Positions 21,904 to 32,919 of a stretch of DNA of 64,000 bases are shown in pieces; within the stretch, counting starts at the first letter, position 1; each line of letters begins with the position of its first letter. The translations under genes were made by a program, and so were the position numbers. The stretch comes from Scilla litardierei (Eukaryota > Streptophyta > Magnoliopsida > Asparagales > Asparagaceae): positions 325,423,938-325,487,937 of the forward strand of contig CM061141.1 of the NCBI GenBank assembly GCA_030789695.1, given 5' to 3'. The notes beneath the pieces are model-generated. The model saw only the letters and a list, made by a program, of their open reading frames with translations. It searched no databases and was not told the origin of the DNA.

Positions 21904-24144
21904 ATGTCTGCCAACGACAACAAGACCGTGCGTCCACCTTCCAACTATGACACCTTCAGGAACCGTGAAGGAGCATCTTCGGTGATGGAAGGACATTCCT
22001 CTACGAGGCCTCCATTCTTCAACGGTACCAACTACGGGTACTGGAAATGCCGGATGGAAACCTTCCTCCGGAGTGCATCCTTATGGAGGACTACAATGAA
22101 GGAATACATCGAGCCCGAAGAAGAAGATTTTGAGAAATGGACTACCGCGGAGGTCGCCGCGGAGGTAAGCAATGCCAAGGCAATGAACGCCTTGCAATGC
22201 GCATTGGAGCCCGAGGACTTCAATAAGATATGCACATGTAAGAGTGCATATCAAATTTGGAACTCCCTCCTCATTCTTCATGAAGGGACGAGTAGGGTAA
22301 GAGACTCTAAACTCGTAGTCGTAAACAAAGATTACGAAATGTTTCATATGCAACAGGGCGAGAAGATGAAAGAATATTACGCTCGCTTCGTTGACATAAT
22401 AAACGAGTTAGAGGCCCTCGGCAAGTCCTACACTCAAAAGGAGAAGTGCTCAAAGATTATCGAAGGACTTCCTTCTTCTTGGGAGAAACGTACCTTCGCC
22501 ATCGAGGAAGGTAATGACATGAACAAATATACCGTAGTTCAATTGATAGGTACTTTGATGTCATACGAGGTACGCAAAGATAGCAAGGTGAAGTTACAAG
22601 AAAAGATGAAGTCCTATTTGAACCAAGACGCGCCTAAGAAAAAGGCGATTGCATTCAAGGCGGCTTCATCCACCTCTACCGATGATGAGGACTCGGAAGA
22701 AGAAATGGACATGGAATCCATTGCACTCATGGCAAAGAAGTTCAATCGCTTCTTCCGAAAGGGTAACTTCAAACATAAATCTAAATTTACTTCTACTAAC
22801 GCCTCTCCACCTTTGTGCTTTAAATGCAATAAGCCAGGACACATCAAAGCGGATTGTCCTCAAAACAAGCAAAAGGAGAAGTGGAAGGCGCCGAAGTTCG
22901 ACAAGTCGAAGAAGTACACAAAGGGGTACAAAAAGGGACTTGTCGGAGCAACATTCACCGACTCCGAGGATTCCTCAAGCGGAGAGTCGAACGATGAGAA
23001 AGTGGAGCAAGCGCACATGTGCTTCATGGCGAGAGAGGAGCATGATCAAGGATCTTCCTCCTCCGATGATAGCGACAACGAAGGCGATGAGGTAACTATG
23101 GACGATCTTAGGAATGCTAACTCTCAACTATGGTCTAAATACACTAAATTAGTAAATAGATATACTAAAGTAAAAGATGACCTAGCTAGCATTCAAACCT
23201 CGCCTAAGACTATCATCACCAACAACGACACCGTTGTTGAAGAGTTAAGAAATGAGATTGTTAATCTCAAATCTAAACTTGAACATGTTAGCATTGAGGA
23301 TACGGAAGAACATAGGATAGAGGATTTGACTTCTCAAAACTCGACTTTGAGTATTGAGAATGAAAGTCTTAAATCTCGTGTTTATGTGCTCACATCGCAA
23401 GTATCCACTTTGGATACTTCTTTGCGTTCTCTCACCGAGAAATATGAGAACACATTAGGCCGAATCAATGAATTCAATAAGGGTAAGGGCCATTTGGATA
23501 ATATCATAAAAGACTTACTTCCGGCCAAACACCACATTGGCTTGGGGTATATGATGGGAAATTCATCCAAGTCGGTCACTACCTTTGTTAGGCCAACTTC
23601 CGATGCCTCAACGAGTGGGAGCAAACACTCTATTGGTAGTTCATCTACCAATGGTGCTTCCACCTCGTCCACACCCTCTTTCGGAAAGAAACCCACTTTG
23701 GGTGGACCTCCAAAGAAGGGGCATGCTCATATGTACACAAATACCATGCCACGTAGGAACACACGTCCTACTCCACCGGCTCACACATATGATGATTTTT
23801 ATGCAACACATTCTCAGGCACGTGCACACAATGTGAGACACCCTCACGCATGTGTTCCCACACATGCATATGTTCACCCACAACATCATATGAATAATTC
23901 TCGTCGTGCACCATTCCATCATGTTCCTTATGCCTATTCACGACATGCATCACGTAGAAACCAACAACGCATGCATGCACCCAATAGGATGATGGCTCCC
24001 AAAATTTTCACTATTTGGAGCCCAAAGGACACAAGCATGGACGAAAAACAAATATATATGAATGCTTATTTTTCGGATGTTGTGCATAATAGAAATTATG
24101 TGGGAAAGTCTAAGTCCAATTGGACTTGGCTTCCAAAGGTCTAA
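21904..24144 (+). CDS. gag: Sirevirus Gag (746 residues, intact)
   Basis: ATG at 21904 lies 13 bases after the primer site; stop TAA at 24142-24144. The N-terminal half is the Copia Gag (UBN2-type) domain, with FNGTNYGYWKCRMETFL and a W-E-K motif in LPSSWEKRTFAIEE. A CCHC zinc knuckle (CFKCNKPGHIKADC) sits near residue 305, followed by a basic stretch, an acidic Ser/Asp-rich stretch, a coiled-coil-like region (about 410-530) and a His/Arg-rich tail ending SNWTWLPKV. Gag packages the RNA into virus-like particles. It is longer than usual Copia Gag because of the C-terminal extension, as in Sireviruses. The last codons coincide with a splice-donor-like site (see 24139-24197). Confidence 0.93.
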   Translation: MSANDNKTVRPPSNYDTFRNREGASSVMEGHSSTRPPFFNGTNYGYWKCRMETFLRSASLWRTTMKEYIEPEEEDFEKWTTAEVAAEVSNAKAMNALQCALEPEDFNKICTCKSAYQIWNSLLILHEGTSRVRDSKLVVVNKDYEMFHMQQGEKMKEYYARFVDIINELEALGKSYTQKEKCSKIIEGLPSSWEKRTFAIEEGNDMNKYTVVQLIGTLMSYEVRKDSKVKLQEKMKSYLNQDAPKKKAIAFKAASSTSTDDEDSEEEMDMESIALMAKKFNRFFRKGNFKHKSKFTSTNASPPLCFKCNKPGHIKADCPQNKQKEKWKAPKFDKSKKYTKGYKKGLVGATFTDSEDSSSGESNDEKVEQAHMCFMAREEHDQGSSSSDDSDNEGDEVTMDDLRNANSQLWSKYTKLVNRYTKVKDDLASIQTSPKTIITNNDTVVEELRNEIVNLKSKLEHVSIEDTEEHRIEDLTSQNSTLSIENESLKSRVYVLTSQVSTLDTSLRSLTEKYENTLGRINEFNKGKGHLDNIIKDLLPAKHHIGLGYMMGNSSKSVTTFVRPTSDASTSGSKHSIGSSSTNGASTSSTPSFGKKPTLGGPPKKGHAHMYTNTMPRRNTRPTPPAHTYDDFYATHSQARAHNVRHPHACVPTHAYVHPQHHMNNSRRAPFHHVPYAYSRHASRRNQQRMHAPNRMMAPKIFTIWSPKDTSMDEKQIYMNAYFSDVVHNRNYVGKSKSNWTWLPKV

Positions 24145-24197
24145 TCCCTTGGACCCAATGACCTTGGGTACCATGATATGAATGTTTCTATCTTTAG
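24139..24197 (+). other. intron-like gag-pol junction (59 bp)
   Basis: The gag stop lies inside a segment that begins GTCTAAT after CCAAAG and ends TATCTTTAG before GTACTCAAGG. Removing it joins K (AAG) to V (GTA) in phase 0 and puts gag and pol in one frame. Without removal, pol is in another frame and preceded by TAG. The gag-only relatives keep the same signals with a 58-bp interval (55388-55445). Fifty-nine bases is short for a plant intron, so frameshifting or separate initiation remain possible. Confidence 0.5.
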
Positions 24198-27100
24198 GTA
24201 CTCAAGGAAAAGAAAAAGAAAAGGAGCAACAAATTTAAATTTGGCTCCAAAGGGAATTGGATACTCGATAGCGGGTGCTCCAAACACATGACGGGTGACG
24301 CTCAATTGCTCTCCGGAGTGGTTCCCATTGCAAATGGAAATCGCGTCGTATTTGGAGGCAACGAGAGTGGAACCATCGTCGGTGTTGGTAAAGTGGGTAA
24401 CCCGACTAAACCCTTAATTAGTGATGTCTATCTTGTTAATGGTTTAAATCATAATCTTATTTCAATAAGCCAACTTTGTGACAAAGGTTACAAAGTTAGC
24501 TTTGCGAAAGGATTATGTCATATTTCAAATGATAATAATAAATTATTATTTTCCGGCACACGCCATAAAGATATTTATATTTTGGATCTTCCTAAGACAT
24601 ATGAACAATGTCTCGTTGCCAACACAAGTGAACAACACTTATGGCATCGACGCTTTGGACATGTGAACTTTGGAACACTTTATAAGCTTTCGAAATTAAA
24701 TTCCATTAAAGGTTTTCCGAAACTTGTTTTTGAAAAGAAAAGTTTTTGTGATTCTTGTCAACGTGGCAAGCTTCCTAAATCTTCATTTAAACCTAAGAAA
24801 AGCATTTCTACGAAACGGCCACTAGAGCTATTACATCTAGATTTATTTGGGCCAACTAGAGTTGCTTCCTTAGGAAATGCAAGATATGGACTAGTCATCG
24901 TTGATGATTATTCAAGATTTACATGTGTATTTTTCTTATGTAATAAAAATGAAGCTTTTGAAAACTTAGCAATATTTGTGAAGAAAGTACAAAATCTCTT
25001 CGGAACCATCATTGTCACTATTCGTAGTGATCATGGGGGTGAATTTGAGAATGAGTCTTTCTCAAATTTTTGTGATGATCTTGGAATTACTCACACGTTT
25101 TCTTTCCCTCGCGCACCTCCTCAAAATGGTGTTGTTGAGAGGAAGAATAGAACGCTTGTGGAGTGTGCTCGCACTATGCTCGAAGATAGTCAACTTGGTT
25201 ATCAATTTTGGGCGGAAGCGGTACACACCGCTTGCTATGTGTTTAATAGAATACTTTTGAGGCCCGGCACCAAACAAACTTGTTATGAATTGTTGTTTGG
25301 TAGATTGCCTCAAGTTAAACATTTTCGTGTTTTCGGCGCAAAATGTTTTATTAAAAACACATATGATAATTTGGACAAGTTTGATCTGAGATCGGATGAG
25401 GGGATATTTGTTGGGTATTCCTCACGTAGCAAAGCCTACCGGATATACAACAAAAGATCCTCTACGATCGAGGAATCACTTCATGTCTCTTTTAATGAGA
25501 ATTTTACTACTTCTAGAATTTCAAATGATAAAGATTCTATGGATGTTTTATGTGATTCGTTTGAAAATTCTAAGTCTATTGATTCAATTGATTCTATTGA
25601 TACTAACCCGACTAATGAAGTTGTTGAGAATGTGCCTAGTGATCAAGATATTCCCAAGCGGCTTCATTCCGTCCGCGACCATCCCCATGAGCAAGTCATT
25701 GGCAATATTCATGATAGTGTCAAGACGAGATCTCAAGTCCACCACTTCGCCAATTGTGCCTTTGCCTCATCGATAGAGCCAAAGAATATAGTTGAAGCGT
25801 GCGAAGATAGTGCTTGGATCTTTGCCATGGAGGAGGAGCTCATTCAATTCGAGAGGAATGAGGTATGGGAGCTTGTTCCTTTGCCATCGAAGAACCACAC
25901 CGTCATAGGGACAAAGTGGATCTTCAAGAACAAAACCGACGAAAACCAAGTCGTCGTCCGGAACAAAGCTCGGTTAGTAGCTCAAGGCTATCGCCAAGAG
26001 GAAGGTATCGATTTCGAAGAATCCTTCGCTCCGGTAGCTAGATTAGAATCAATTAGACTATTAGTGTCTTATGCATGCCATAAAAATTTTAAGTTATTTC
26101 AAATGGATGTTAAAAGTGCATTTTTAAACGGAGATGTTGTTGAGGAAGTTTACGTTTCTTAATCTCCGGGCTTCATAAATGAAAAATTTCCAAATCATGT
26201 TTTTAAACTAAAGAAAGCTCTTTATGGTTTGAGACAAGCTCCTCGAGCTTGGTATGATCGCCTAAAGAATTTTCTTTTGGATTTGAATTTTAAAATGGGC
26301 GAAGCCGATTCTACACTTTTTGTTAAGCATGCGAATAATGATATTTTATTAGTTCAAATTTATGTTGATGATATCATTTTCGGTGCTACTAACTTCACTC
26401 TTTGCGAAGAGTTTTCTAATGTTATGAAGGAACAATTTGAGATGAGCCACATGGGCGAACTCAAATATTTCTTAGGTCTCCAAATTCGCCAATTGAACGA
26501 TGCAATCTTCATCCACCAAACGAAGTATACGGTGGAGTTGCTTAAGCGATTTGGAATGGAGAGTGCTTCCGGGAAAAAGACTCCAATGAGCACGACTACG
26601 CATCTTGACAAAGATACGGGCGGAAAAGATGTAGACATTCGTCTATATCGAGGTATGATAGGTAGTTTACTTTATCTTACCGCAAGTAGGCCCGATATTA
26701 TGTTTGCCGTATGCATATGTGCTCTTTATCAGTCTCAACCTAAGGAGTCTCACTTAGTAGCGGTTAAACGTATTTTTCGCTATCTAAGTTACACTTTAGA
26801 TTTTGGATTACTTTATCCGAAATCTAGCACATATGAGTTAGTCTCATATAGTGATGCCGATTATGCGGGATGCAAATCCGACAGGAAAAGTACTAGTGGC
26901 ACTTGCCATTTTCTAGGAAATTCTCTTGTCTCTTGGTTTTCCAAGAAGCAAAATTCCGTATCACTTTCAACCACCGAGGCGAAATATATTACCGCCGGTG
27001 CCGCTTGTGCCCAGGTTCTTTGGATGAGACACACACTGAAGGATTTTGGTATTCATTGTGATACTAGCCCTATCATGGTGGATAACCAAAGTGCTATTTG

Positions 27101-27311
27101 TCTTTCAAAGAATCCAGTGCACCATTCCCGATCAAAACACATAGATGTCCGACACCATTTTTTAGATGATCATGTTGCTAAGAAGGACATCATTTTAGTG
27201 TACGTTGAAACCCAAAAGCAAATCGCCGATATTTTCACGAAACCCCTAAAGGAGGACTCCTTTGTGCGGTTGCGTCGAGAATTGGGGATTATGGGTGAAT
27301 CCGAGATATAG
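24198..27311 (+). pseudogene. pol: Sirevirus Pol (PR-INT-RT-RNase H) with one in-frame stop
   Basis: Protease active site D-S-G in [15 protein letters not shown] near 24255-24299. The integrase zinc domain H-X4-H..C-X2-C is at residues 120-157 counted from ATG 24288. The catalytic D, D-X35-E are at residues 185, 248 and 284 (LDLFGP, SDHGGEF, VVERKN). Reverse transcriptase begins at KWIFKNK; its catalytic YVDD is at 26361-26372. RNase H shows DADYAGC and STTEAKYI and ends at TAG 27309-27311. A TAA at 26160-26162 interrupts RT after EEVYVS, where Copia elements usually have Q, and the frame resumes at once. One nonsense change therefore appears to be the only lesion. Whether readthrough occurs is unknown. 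Confidence 0.92.
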
Positions 27312-27549
27312 GATTCATATTTCATTCAATTATCTTGCATGCTATTCGATTTCGCGATATTTTGTTCATGCTAGCTTAATTGAATTTTTGGGAATTTTAT
27401 GTGATATGTTTGAATTTGTGCTCGAATTCGTATTTCAATGTCGTATTTAAGATTTCGACGTTTTATGGGGTAATTTAGATGACTAATGAGAGAGTTATGA
27501 TGTTTCATCCAAGTGGTTTGTGAAGAGAAATCAATTATCAATTTTTGGA

Positions 27550-27960
27550 CTCTTCTAGTCGGTTTCAGTTCATTTGTCAACCAACTAGATGCTCATCTAG
27601 TCGGTCAGCAAGTGAACTCAGACCGACTAGATCAAGCTTTTATCTTACTCTTATCATTTTCTTTCTTTAGTCGGTCACAGTACACTTACCGACCGACTAG
27701 ATTGAAAACTAGTCGGTCAGGGAATATACTGCGACCGACTAAATCTAGCCCTAAAAATCCTTGTTTGCCTCTGTTTCGACTTAGTCAGTTCAAGCTCATT
27801 GACCGACCGATTAAATCATAATCTAGTCGGTCAGTGCTTGAACTATGACCGACTAAGTGGGTTAGGGCAAATGTGTCTTTTCGATTTCTCGACCGACTTA
27901 ACTCGATTTTATCCGACTTCCTCTTCATTTAGTCGGTTGTTTTTCTCAGCTCAAGCCCGC
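27550..27960. promoter_or_regulatory. second palindrome array between pol and the envelope-like ORF
   Basis: Three units of the same design as the LTR array, with palindromes near 27580-27610, 27694-27722 and 27800-27838, and further TAGTCGGT copies to about 27945. The units are diverged from those in the LTR, so this is not a recent LTR fragment. It could act as an internal promoter or RNA structure for the downstream ORF (inference). Confidence 0.7.
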
Positions 27961-28049
27961 AAAAACCCTCTCCCCTCTCGAGCCCCTTCGACTTCCGGCC
28001 AGATCTCCGGCCATCCCCGCCGTCCGCCGCCGTCGACTCTTCCTCCTAG

Positions 28050-28165
28050 GTAAAACCCCCTCTCCTAGGTCTCGATTCATACTCTAGGGTTTGATTTAGA
28101 TCTTATCTAGTTGCTAGGGTTTCGAATTCTGTTCTAGGGCTTGTTAATCTCAGTTTGTTTTTCAG
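28050..28165 (+). other. possible leader intron before the envelope-like ORF
   Basis: TCCTCCTAG/GTAAAA at 28050 and GTTTGTTTTTCAG ending at 28165 have good plant donor and acceptor character and lie 67 bases upstream of the ATG. A pyrimidine-rich GC-rich leader precedes it. Splicing is not proven. Confidence 0.4.
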
Positions 28166-28232
28166 TTCTAGGGTTTGTATTAGGGTATTTGATCTTCCGT
28201 CATCGCTTGCTTGTACTCGTCGTGCCACGACC

Positions 28233-29714
28233 ATGTCAAAGACGAGGATTCCTATCACCTCTTCTTGGGCTTCTCCCATGACTGTAGAGCAACCTACCGC
28301 TAGGAATCCACCTAAGCCTAAGCGTCGTGCCAAATCTACCCAAGCTTCTCCGTCGTCGCCTCCTCTGAAGAAGCCGAGGACTGCGATGGCCAAACCCCGA
28401 AAATCTAAGTCCAAAAAGCCCATTCTCCAAACTCCCGCTACTCCTCCCGATACCGACACTGAGTTTGTGCCTGAGGATGAGCCTAGCCATAGGGAACCCA
28501 CTCCTCCACTTCGTCCTAGGACTCGCCAGCCAAAGGGAAAGGGCCCAATGCCAGCGGGTGGTGTTGACATATCGTTGTGTCGCGATGATCCTCTATGTCT
28601 CGCGGCCTACAACCGTATTGAACACTGTCCGATGCTATTGGAGCACTATGTTCAGTTTTCAGATTTCCTTGGCTTAGCTGACCTCCTCTCCTATAGTGGT
28701 CTCCTTGATTATCTTCGATTCGATCTTAAGGCAAATCCTAAACCATATCCTCGTCTGGTAAAATTGTTCTATGCCAATCGTGTGCGAGGCCAGTACGATG
28801 CGAGTCACTCCATCGAGACTACTGTCTTGGGAACTCCTATAGTTCTCACGGCAGAAATCTTGGGGGAGATTCTTGGCTGTTCGTCGTCTAGTCTCCTTCC
28901 TTCTGACATTTCCGTCGACGATATATCTTCCTTGGATCAGTCCGTTCTTTCTGACATCTTCCATGTGATCCCTCCTGCCTTTATTGGAGTTCCTTCGAAG
29001 TCGTTCAAGCCAAATGCCTGGGTATTGAATCTCATTCTTAAGTCGTGCTTGCTTCCCAAGTACGGCTCATCTTCACTTCCATCCCAGCCATTTTTGAAGC
29101 TTATCTACGCTCTTTTCTTGGGTTGCGAGATTAATTGGGCTCGCGTTATACTCGATAAGATGGACTCTTTCGAGTGTATACGCAAGACCAATAAATCTGC
29201 GCATATTCCATATCCGTGTCTACTGACCCTTGTCTTTCATCATTTCCGAGTCCCTCTCCCTCCTGACGATGAGCGTCCCTTGGGTACTCCTCTAAACGCG
29301 ACGGCCGTTAAGAAATCTCTAGTGGCGTTTCGTCACGTGCAGAGGTCGACCACATCTGCTTCTCAGGCCACTCCCTCAGCTGCTGCTGCCCCTACTCCTA
29401 CTGCTACATTGGATGATGTCGTACGCATTCTTCGTCGGCATGAGTCGCGTTTGGCTCGTACCGAGGAGGTCGTCTTCCGTATGGCTCGTACGATGGGCGT
29501 TGAGCTTCCTCCTTCCGTGTCTGAGGACGAGGAGATGGACGATGAGGACATTGACGAGCTTGTCACTTCCTTGGCTCGTGGCGATGAGGCCACTGCTGCT
29601 GCTGCTGCTGCTGCTACCACATCTTCACCTGGTGTTGGCACCTCTACCGGTGCTCCAGAGACTCCTGCTGCAGTAGTTCAGACTTCTGAGCCTGCTGCCA
29701 CTCCTGCTGACTAG
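28233..29714 (+). CDS. Sirevirus envelope-like protein, truncated by stop (493 residues)
   Basis: Best start is ATG 28233 (ACGACCATGTC); the frame is open further back without ATG. The N-terminus is Pro/Lys/Arg-rich (about residues 1-110). A conserved central region of the putative plant transposon protein type (about 115-370) contains VLGTPIVLTAEILGEILGCS and FKPNAWVLNLILKSCLLPKY. The C-terminus is Ala/Pro/Thr-rich with an acidic patch. Position after pol matches the env-like ORF of Sireviruses. I see no clear signal peptide or strong transmembrane helix, so a true envelope role is unproven. TAG at 29712-29714 cuts the frame; 59 more Pro-rich codons follow in the same frame to TGA 29892-29894, so the original protein was probably about 553 residues. 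Confidence 0.82.
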   Translation: MSKTRIPITSSWASPMTVEQPTARNPPKPKRRAKSTQASPSSPPLKKPRTAMAKPRKSKSKKPILQTPATPPDTDTEFVPEDEPSHREPTPPLRPRTRQPKGKGPMPAGGVDISLCRDDPLCLAAYNRIEHCPMLLEHYVQFSDFLGLADLLSYSGLLDYLRFDLKANPKPYPRLVKLFYANRVRGQYDASHSIETTVLGTPIVLTAEILGEILGCSSSSLLPSDISVDDISSLDQSVLSDIFHVIPPAFIGVPSKSFKPNAWVLNLILKSCLLPKYGSSSLPSQPFLKLIYALFLGCEINWARVILDKMDSFECIRKTNKSAHIPYPCLLTLVFHHFRVPLPPDDERPLGTPLNATAVKKSLVAFRHVQRSTTSASQATPSAAAAPTPTATLDDVVRILRRHESRLARTEEVVFRMARTMGVELPPSVSEDEEMDDEDIDELVTSLARGDEATAAAAAAATTSSPGVGTSTGAPETPAAVVQTSEPAATPAD

Positions 29715-29894
29715 CCTGCTCCTGTCTTACCTGCTGACACTCCTGTTGAGCCTCCTGCTGTTGAGCCTGTTGCTGATGTCTCCACACCTGCCCCGACGAT
29801 CCCAGCTGTTCACACACCTCTCCTCCCTGCAGAGCCTGAGTCCACTCCGTCGACTGGACCCACGGAGACTGCAGATCCAGCCACTTCCTCGTGA

Positions 29895-30839
29895 TCGTCT
29901 GTTCCGAGGACTCTCCACTACTCTTTGGATGATATATCATATTGAGAGTATTTTGGGTTAGGATGGAGTTTGAGGGTTGTTTTGATGTATTTTTGCGTTT
30001 TTTGGATGTCGGTGTTGGATATTTTGATGTACTATGGATGATGTTGATGCTGGTGTTATATTTTGATGTGGATGATGATGTTGTACTTTTTGTTGTTTAT
30101 ATAGATGATGATGTTGTATCAATGATGTTTCTATCTATATATACATCGATGTTCATGTTGTGATATTTACTTCGTCATGCACATTAATTGTCATTCAATG
30201 TCCATGCTATGTAAAATCGTCGCTCCACGATTAAAAACTTGGTTAAATAGATTGAAATTCTATAATTGTATAGAATTGTTTTCCATGCACAAATTTAACC
30301 AAGAATATTGAATATTGGAGAGTATGTTTCATTATTCAATTAATAAAAAATTACCAAATATTATTTTTGATGATTTTGATTATCGCTTTTTGATAATGGA
30401 CAATTTGGCACACCTTGATTTGTTTTCCACACTTTTCCCTTGGTGTCAAGTAGGTCCATCGTCATTGTCTACGACTCCCGATGTTGGATTTTCCATTTCC
30501 TAGTTGTTGTCGTTGTATGCCCCCCATTTTTGGGATAATGCCAAAGGGGGAGAGATAATGATAATAGATAGGTCAAATGAAAATTTAACTCATTTTCCAA
30601 GAATCTAATTTGATGTGTTAGATTCAGGGGGAGTTAAGATATATATAAGGATTTTCAAAATCCGATATTTCAAAAATCGATTCTCATTATATATCTTACT
30701 CGTCTGATTGATGCAATTTATATATATTCATTTTGGAATTAACGTGTCATCAATGCAGGGGGAGTAAGTATTTTACATTTGAATCATTATTTTTGATTAT
30801 TATTTATGTTGGTTTGTCATCACCAAAAAGGGGGGAGAA
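29895..30839 (+). other. 3' non-coding region with multiple purine tracts
   Basis: A GATGATG-rich stretch (about 29990-30130) is followed by AT-rich sequence and four purine tracts: AAAGGGGGAGAG near 30543, CAGGGGGAGTTAAG near 30626, CAGGGGGAGTAAG near 30757 and AAAAAGGGGGGAGAA ending next to the 3' LTR. The last is the polypurine tract for plus-strand priming. Repeated tracts of this kind are a known Sirevirus feature. Confidence 0.8.
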
Positions 30840-32590
30840 TGTTGAATATTGGACTCCCCGGATTTGGCTTTGATGATGAGCAAACATAAATAATTCATGA
30901 ACTAACAATTTGTGAGCGCAGTATTGGAGATCGTCGCCAAATTCACGAGAACAATCAAAGCGACATCTCAACACTTCTCAAAGCTCATATTCATGCCTAA
31001 AGCTTCGTTGAAGCTCTTGCGTCGTTTTGGAAGTTATGAAGATTTAATCAAAGCTCTCGAAGACCGTTCTTTAAGGTTTTATTTATAGTCTTTTAGCTTC
31101 GATTGATAGAATGTTAAGCCTTGAGTTTATCTTACGTTTCTATCTTCATAACGCTCATATCGTAGCTCTAGGATCTTAGTTCAAGTTCATTCTAACTTCC
31201 TCGAAGCGTCGCGCTTCGATTCGGACTTGATTATGCATGTTAGTTGGTACAAGAAGAAGTACTGACCGACTAGATGGTGATCTAGTCGGTCGGCAACTCT
31301 TCTTGGACCGACTAGTTTGATTCCTTAATTTCTTGGACTTTACTGTTTACAGTTAGTCGGTCTATGTTGACTCACCGACCGACTAGTTTGTGAACTAGTC
31401 GGTCAGTGATGCTTCTTTGACCGACTAGTTGTGACTTACTGTTCATACAAAAATTCTCCTAAGCTACTGTTTATCGTTAGTCGGTCTAAGAACGTTTGGT
31501 GACCGACTAGTTGACAATCTAGTCGGTCAACTTTTGTTCTTGGACCGACTAAGTCACTTTGTACTCAGACTATTTCTTTTTGCTCTTAGTCGGTCTACGT
31601 TCACTGACTGACCGACTAGTTGTGAAACTAGTCGGTCAGAAAGTCTTCTTGGACCGACTAGATTTCTAGGTCTGAATTTCTATCTCTTCTCAGCTCTTGA
31701 GTTAGTCAGTCCACGTTGTTTGACTGACCGACTAGTTGATGAACTAGTCGGTCAGTGGTTGTTCTTTGACCGACTAATTCTCCCAGATTTCTATCCGTTG
31801 GGAAGTGACCTAACTTGTTTTTATGGGACCCTATAAATTCGAACCTAGGTCATTTCTATCTAGGTTAGAGCTTCCATTCAGAGATTCATAGAGATCAAAA
31901 GAGATAGCCATTCTCACTCTCTTCCAAAGCTCTCTTCCTCACAAGAAACCCATTCTCTCACTATTCTAGATCTAGAATCCATTTTGAGAGAAGCTTGTTC
32001 TTGGTGAGCTCTTCAAGCTATAGCTTGATCCAAGTCTCCAAATCATTCCTAGGCACCTATTGCTGGTCATTTCCTTGGTGCTAGGACTTGGTGACTTCAT
32101 CTTCCTCAAATCCTTCATTTCACCTATTGGGTAAGAAAAACTCAAGGTATAGGATTTTGTGGTAAGATTGTTTATTTCATTTAAACTCTTTTATATTGCT
32201 AATTGGTTCTCTCGGTTGTGAGAGAAGGTTGTGATCCCGGGTTGTGGGATTCACATTTGCCATTGCATGTATGATTTGATCTTGTGAAGGTTTTTCACAA
32301 GATATTCATAGTGAAAATCTTGGGTTAGGGTTTCTAACCTAAGTATCCGGAGGGGATCCGGGTGGTTGGGACGTATGATCACCGGGAACAAGTCGGGGAG
32401 ACTTGGGTGGATCCGAACCCATTAACATCTCTTGTTAGCATTGTTAATTTTGTTGTTGTCACTCAATTTAAGCTTCCGCAAATTGATTTGGTAGTTGTTT
32501 GCAATTTAATTTGGAATTATACTCCTTATTATTTTAAAGTACTATTCACCCCCCCTCTAGTACTTGTGCAGTAGCTTGTAGGGCATTACA
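30840..32590 (+). repeat. 3' LTR of the Sirevirus element (1751 bp)
   Basis: Matches 20127-21876 with few differences, for example GGACTCC for GAACTCC near the start. It carries the same five-unit palindrome array (about 31263-31775) and TATA box, and is followed by TSD TAAAC at 32591-32595. Confidence 0.95.
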
Positions 32591-32595
32591 TAAAC

Positions 32596-32919
32596 ATCGC
32601 GTGTCTGCTAAATATTGATTTAGCCCATGTTTCTGTTCAGAAAAAGAACTATACTTCCAGCTATAATTAGATTATAGTTTAATGCAATTGTTCTTTTTGC
32701 TGGAGAAAGGTGGTCATTATTGTTTTCAGATATTATTAACAAACTGGTTTATTCTATCATTTCCCCCCCTCTCTCTTTAGAGTGATGCATTTATCTTGCA
32801 TTTTTTTTGGAAGAACAACCTAACAATGTTTACGGTTTACCATTATTTTTATTTTTACATAGAAAGGAAAATCAATTGTGCCCAATACATAGTATAGATT
32901 GTCTAATTTAATGTGCCAG
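32596..32919. other. flank and possible intron before carrier pseudogene
   Basis: AT-rich, with a pyrimidine run and an acceptor-like TGCCAG ending at 32919. No coding sequence. Confidence 0.4.

Larger units (their letters stand above)
20127..32590 (+). mobile_element. complete Copia LTR retrotransposon of Sirevirus (SIRE/Maximus) type, 12464 bp
   Basis: Both LTRs (20127-21876 and 30840-32590) begin TG and end CA. An exact 5-bp target duplication TAAAC flanks it at 20122-20126 and 32591-32595. Order: LTR, initiator-Met primer site, gag, pol in the Copia order protease-integrase-reverse transcriptase-RNase H, a hairpin array, an envelope-like ORF, several purine tracts, LTR. The large size, the extra ORF after pol and the repeated AAGGGGGAG tracts before the 3' LTR are Sirevirus traits. 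The LTRs look nearly identical, so insertion is recent. Single in-frame stops in pol and in the envelope-like ORF make this copy non-autonomous. Confidence 0.95.
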
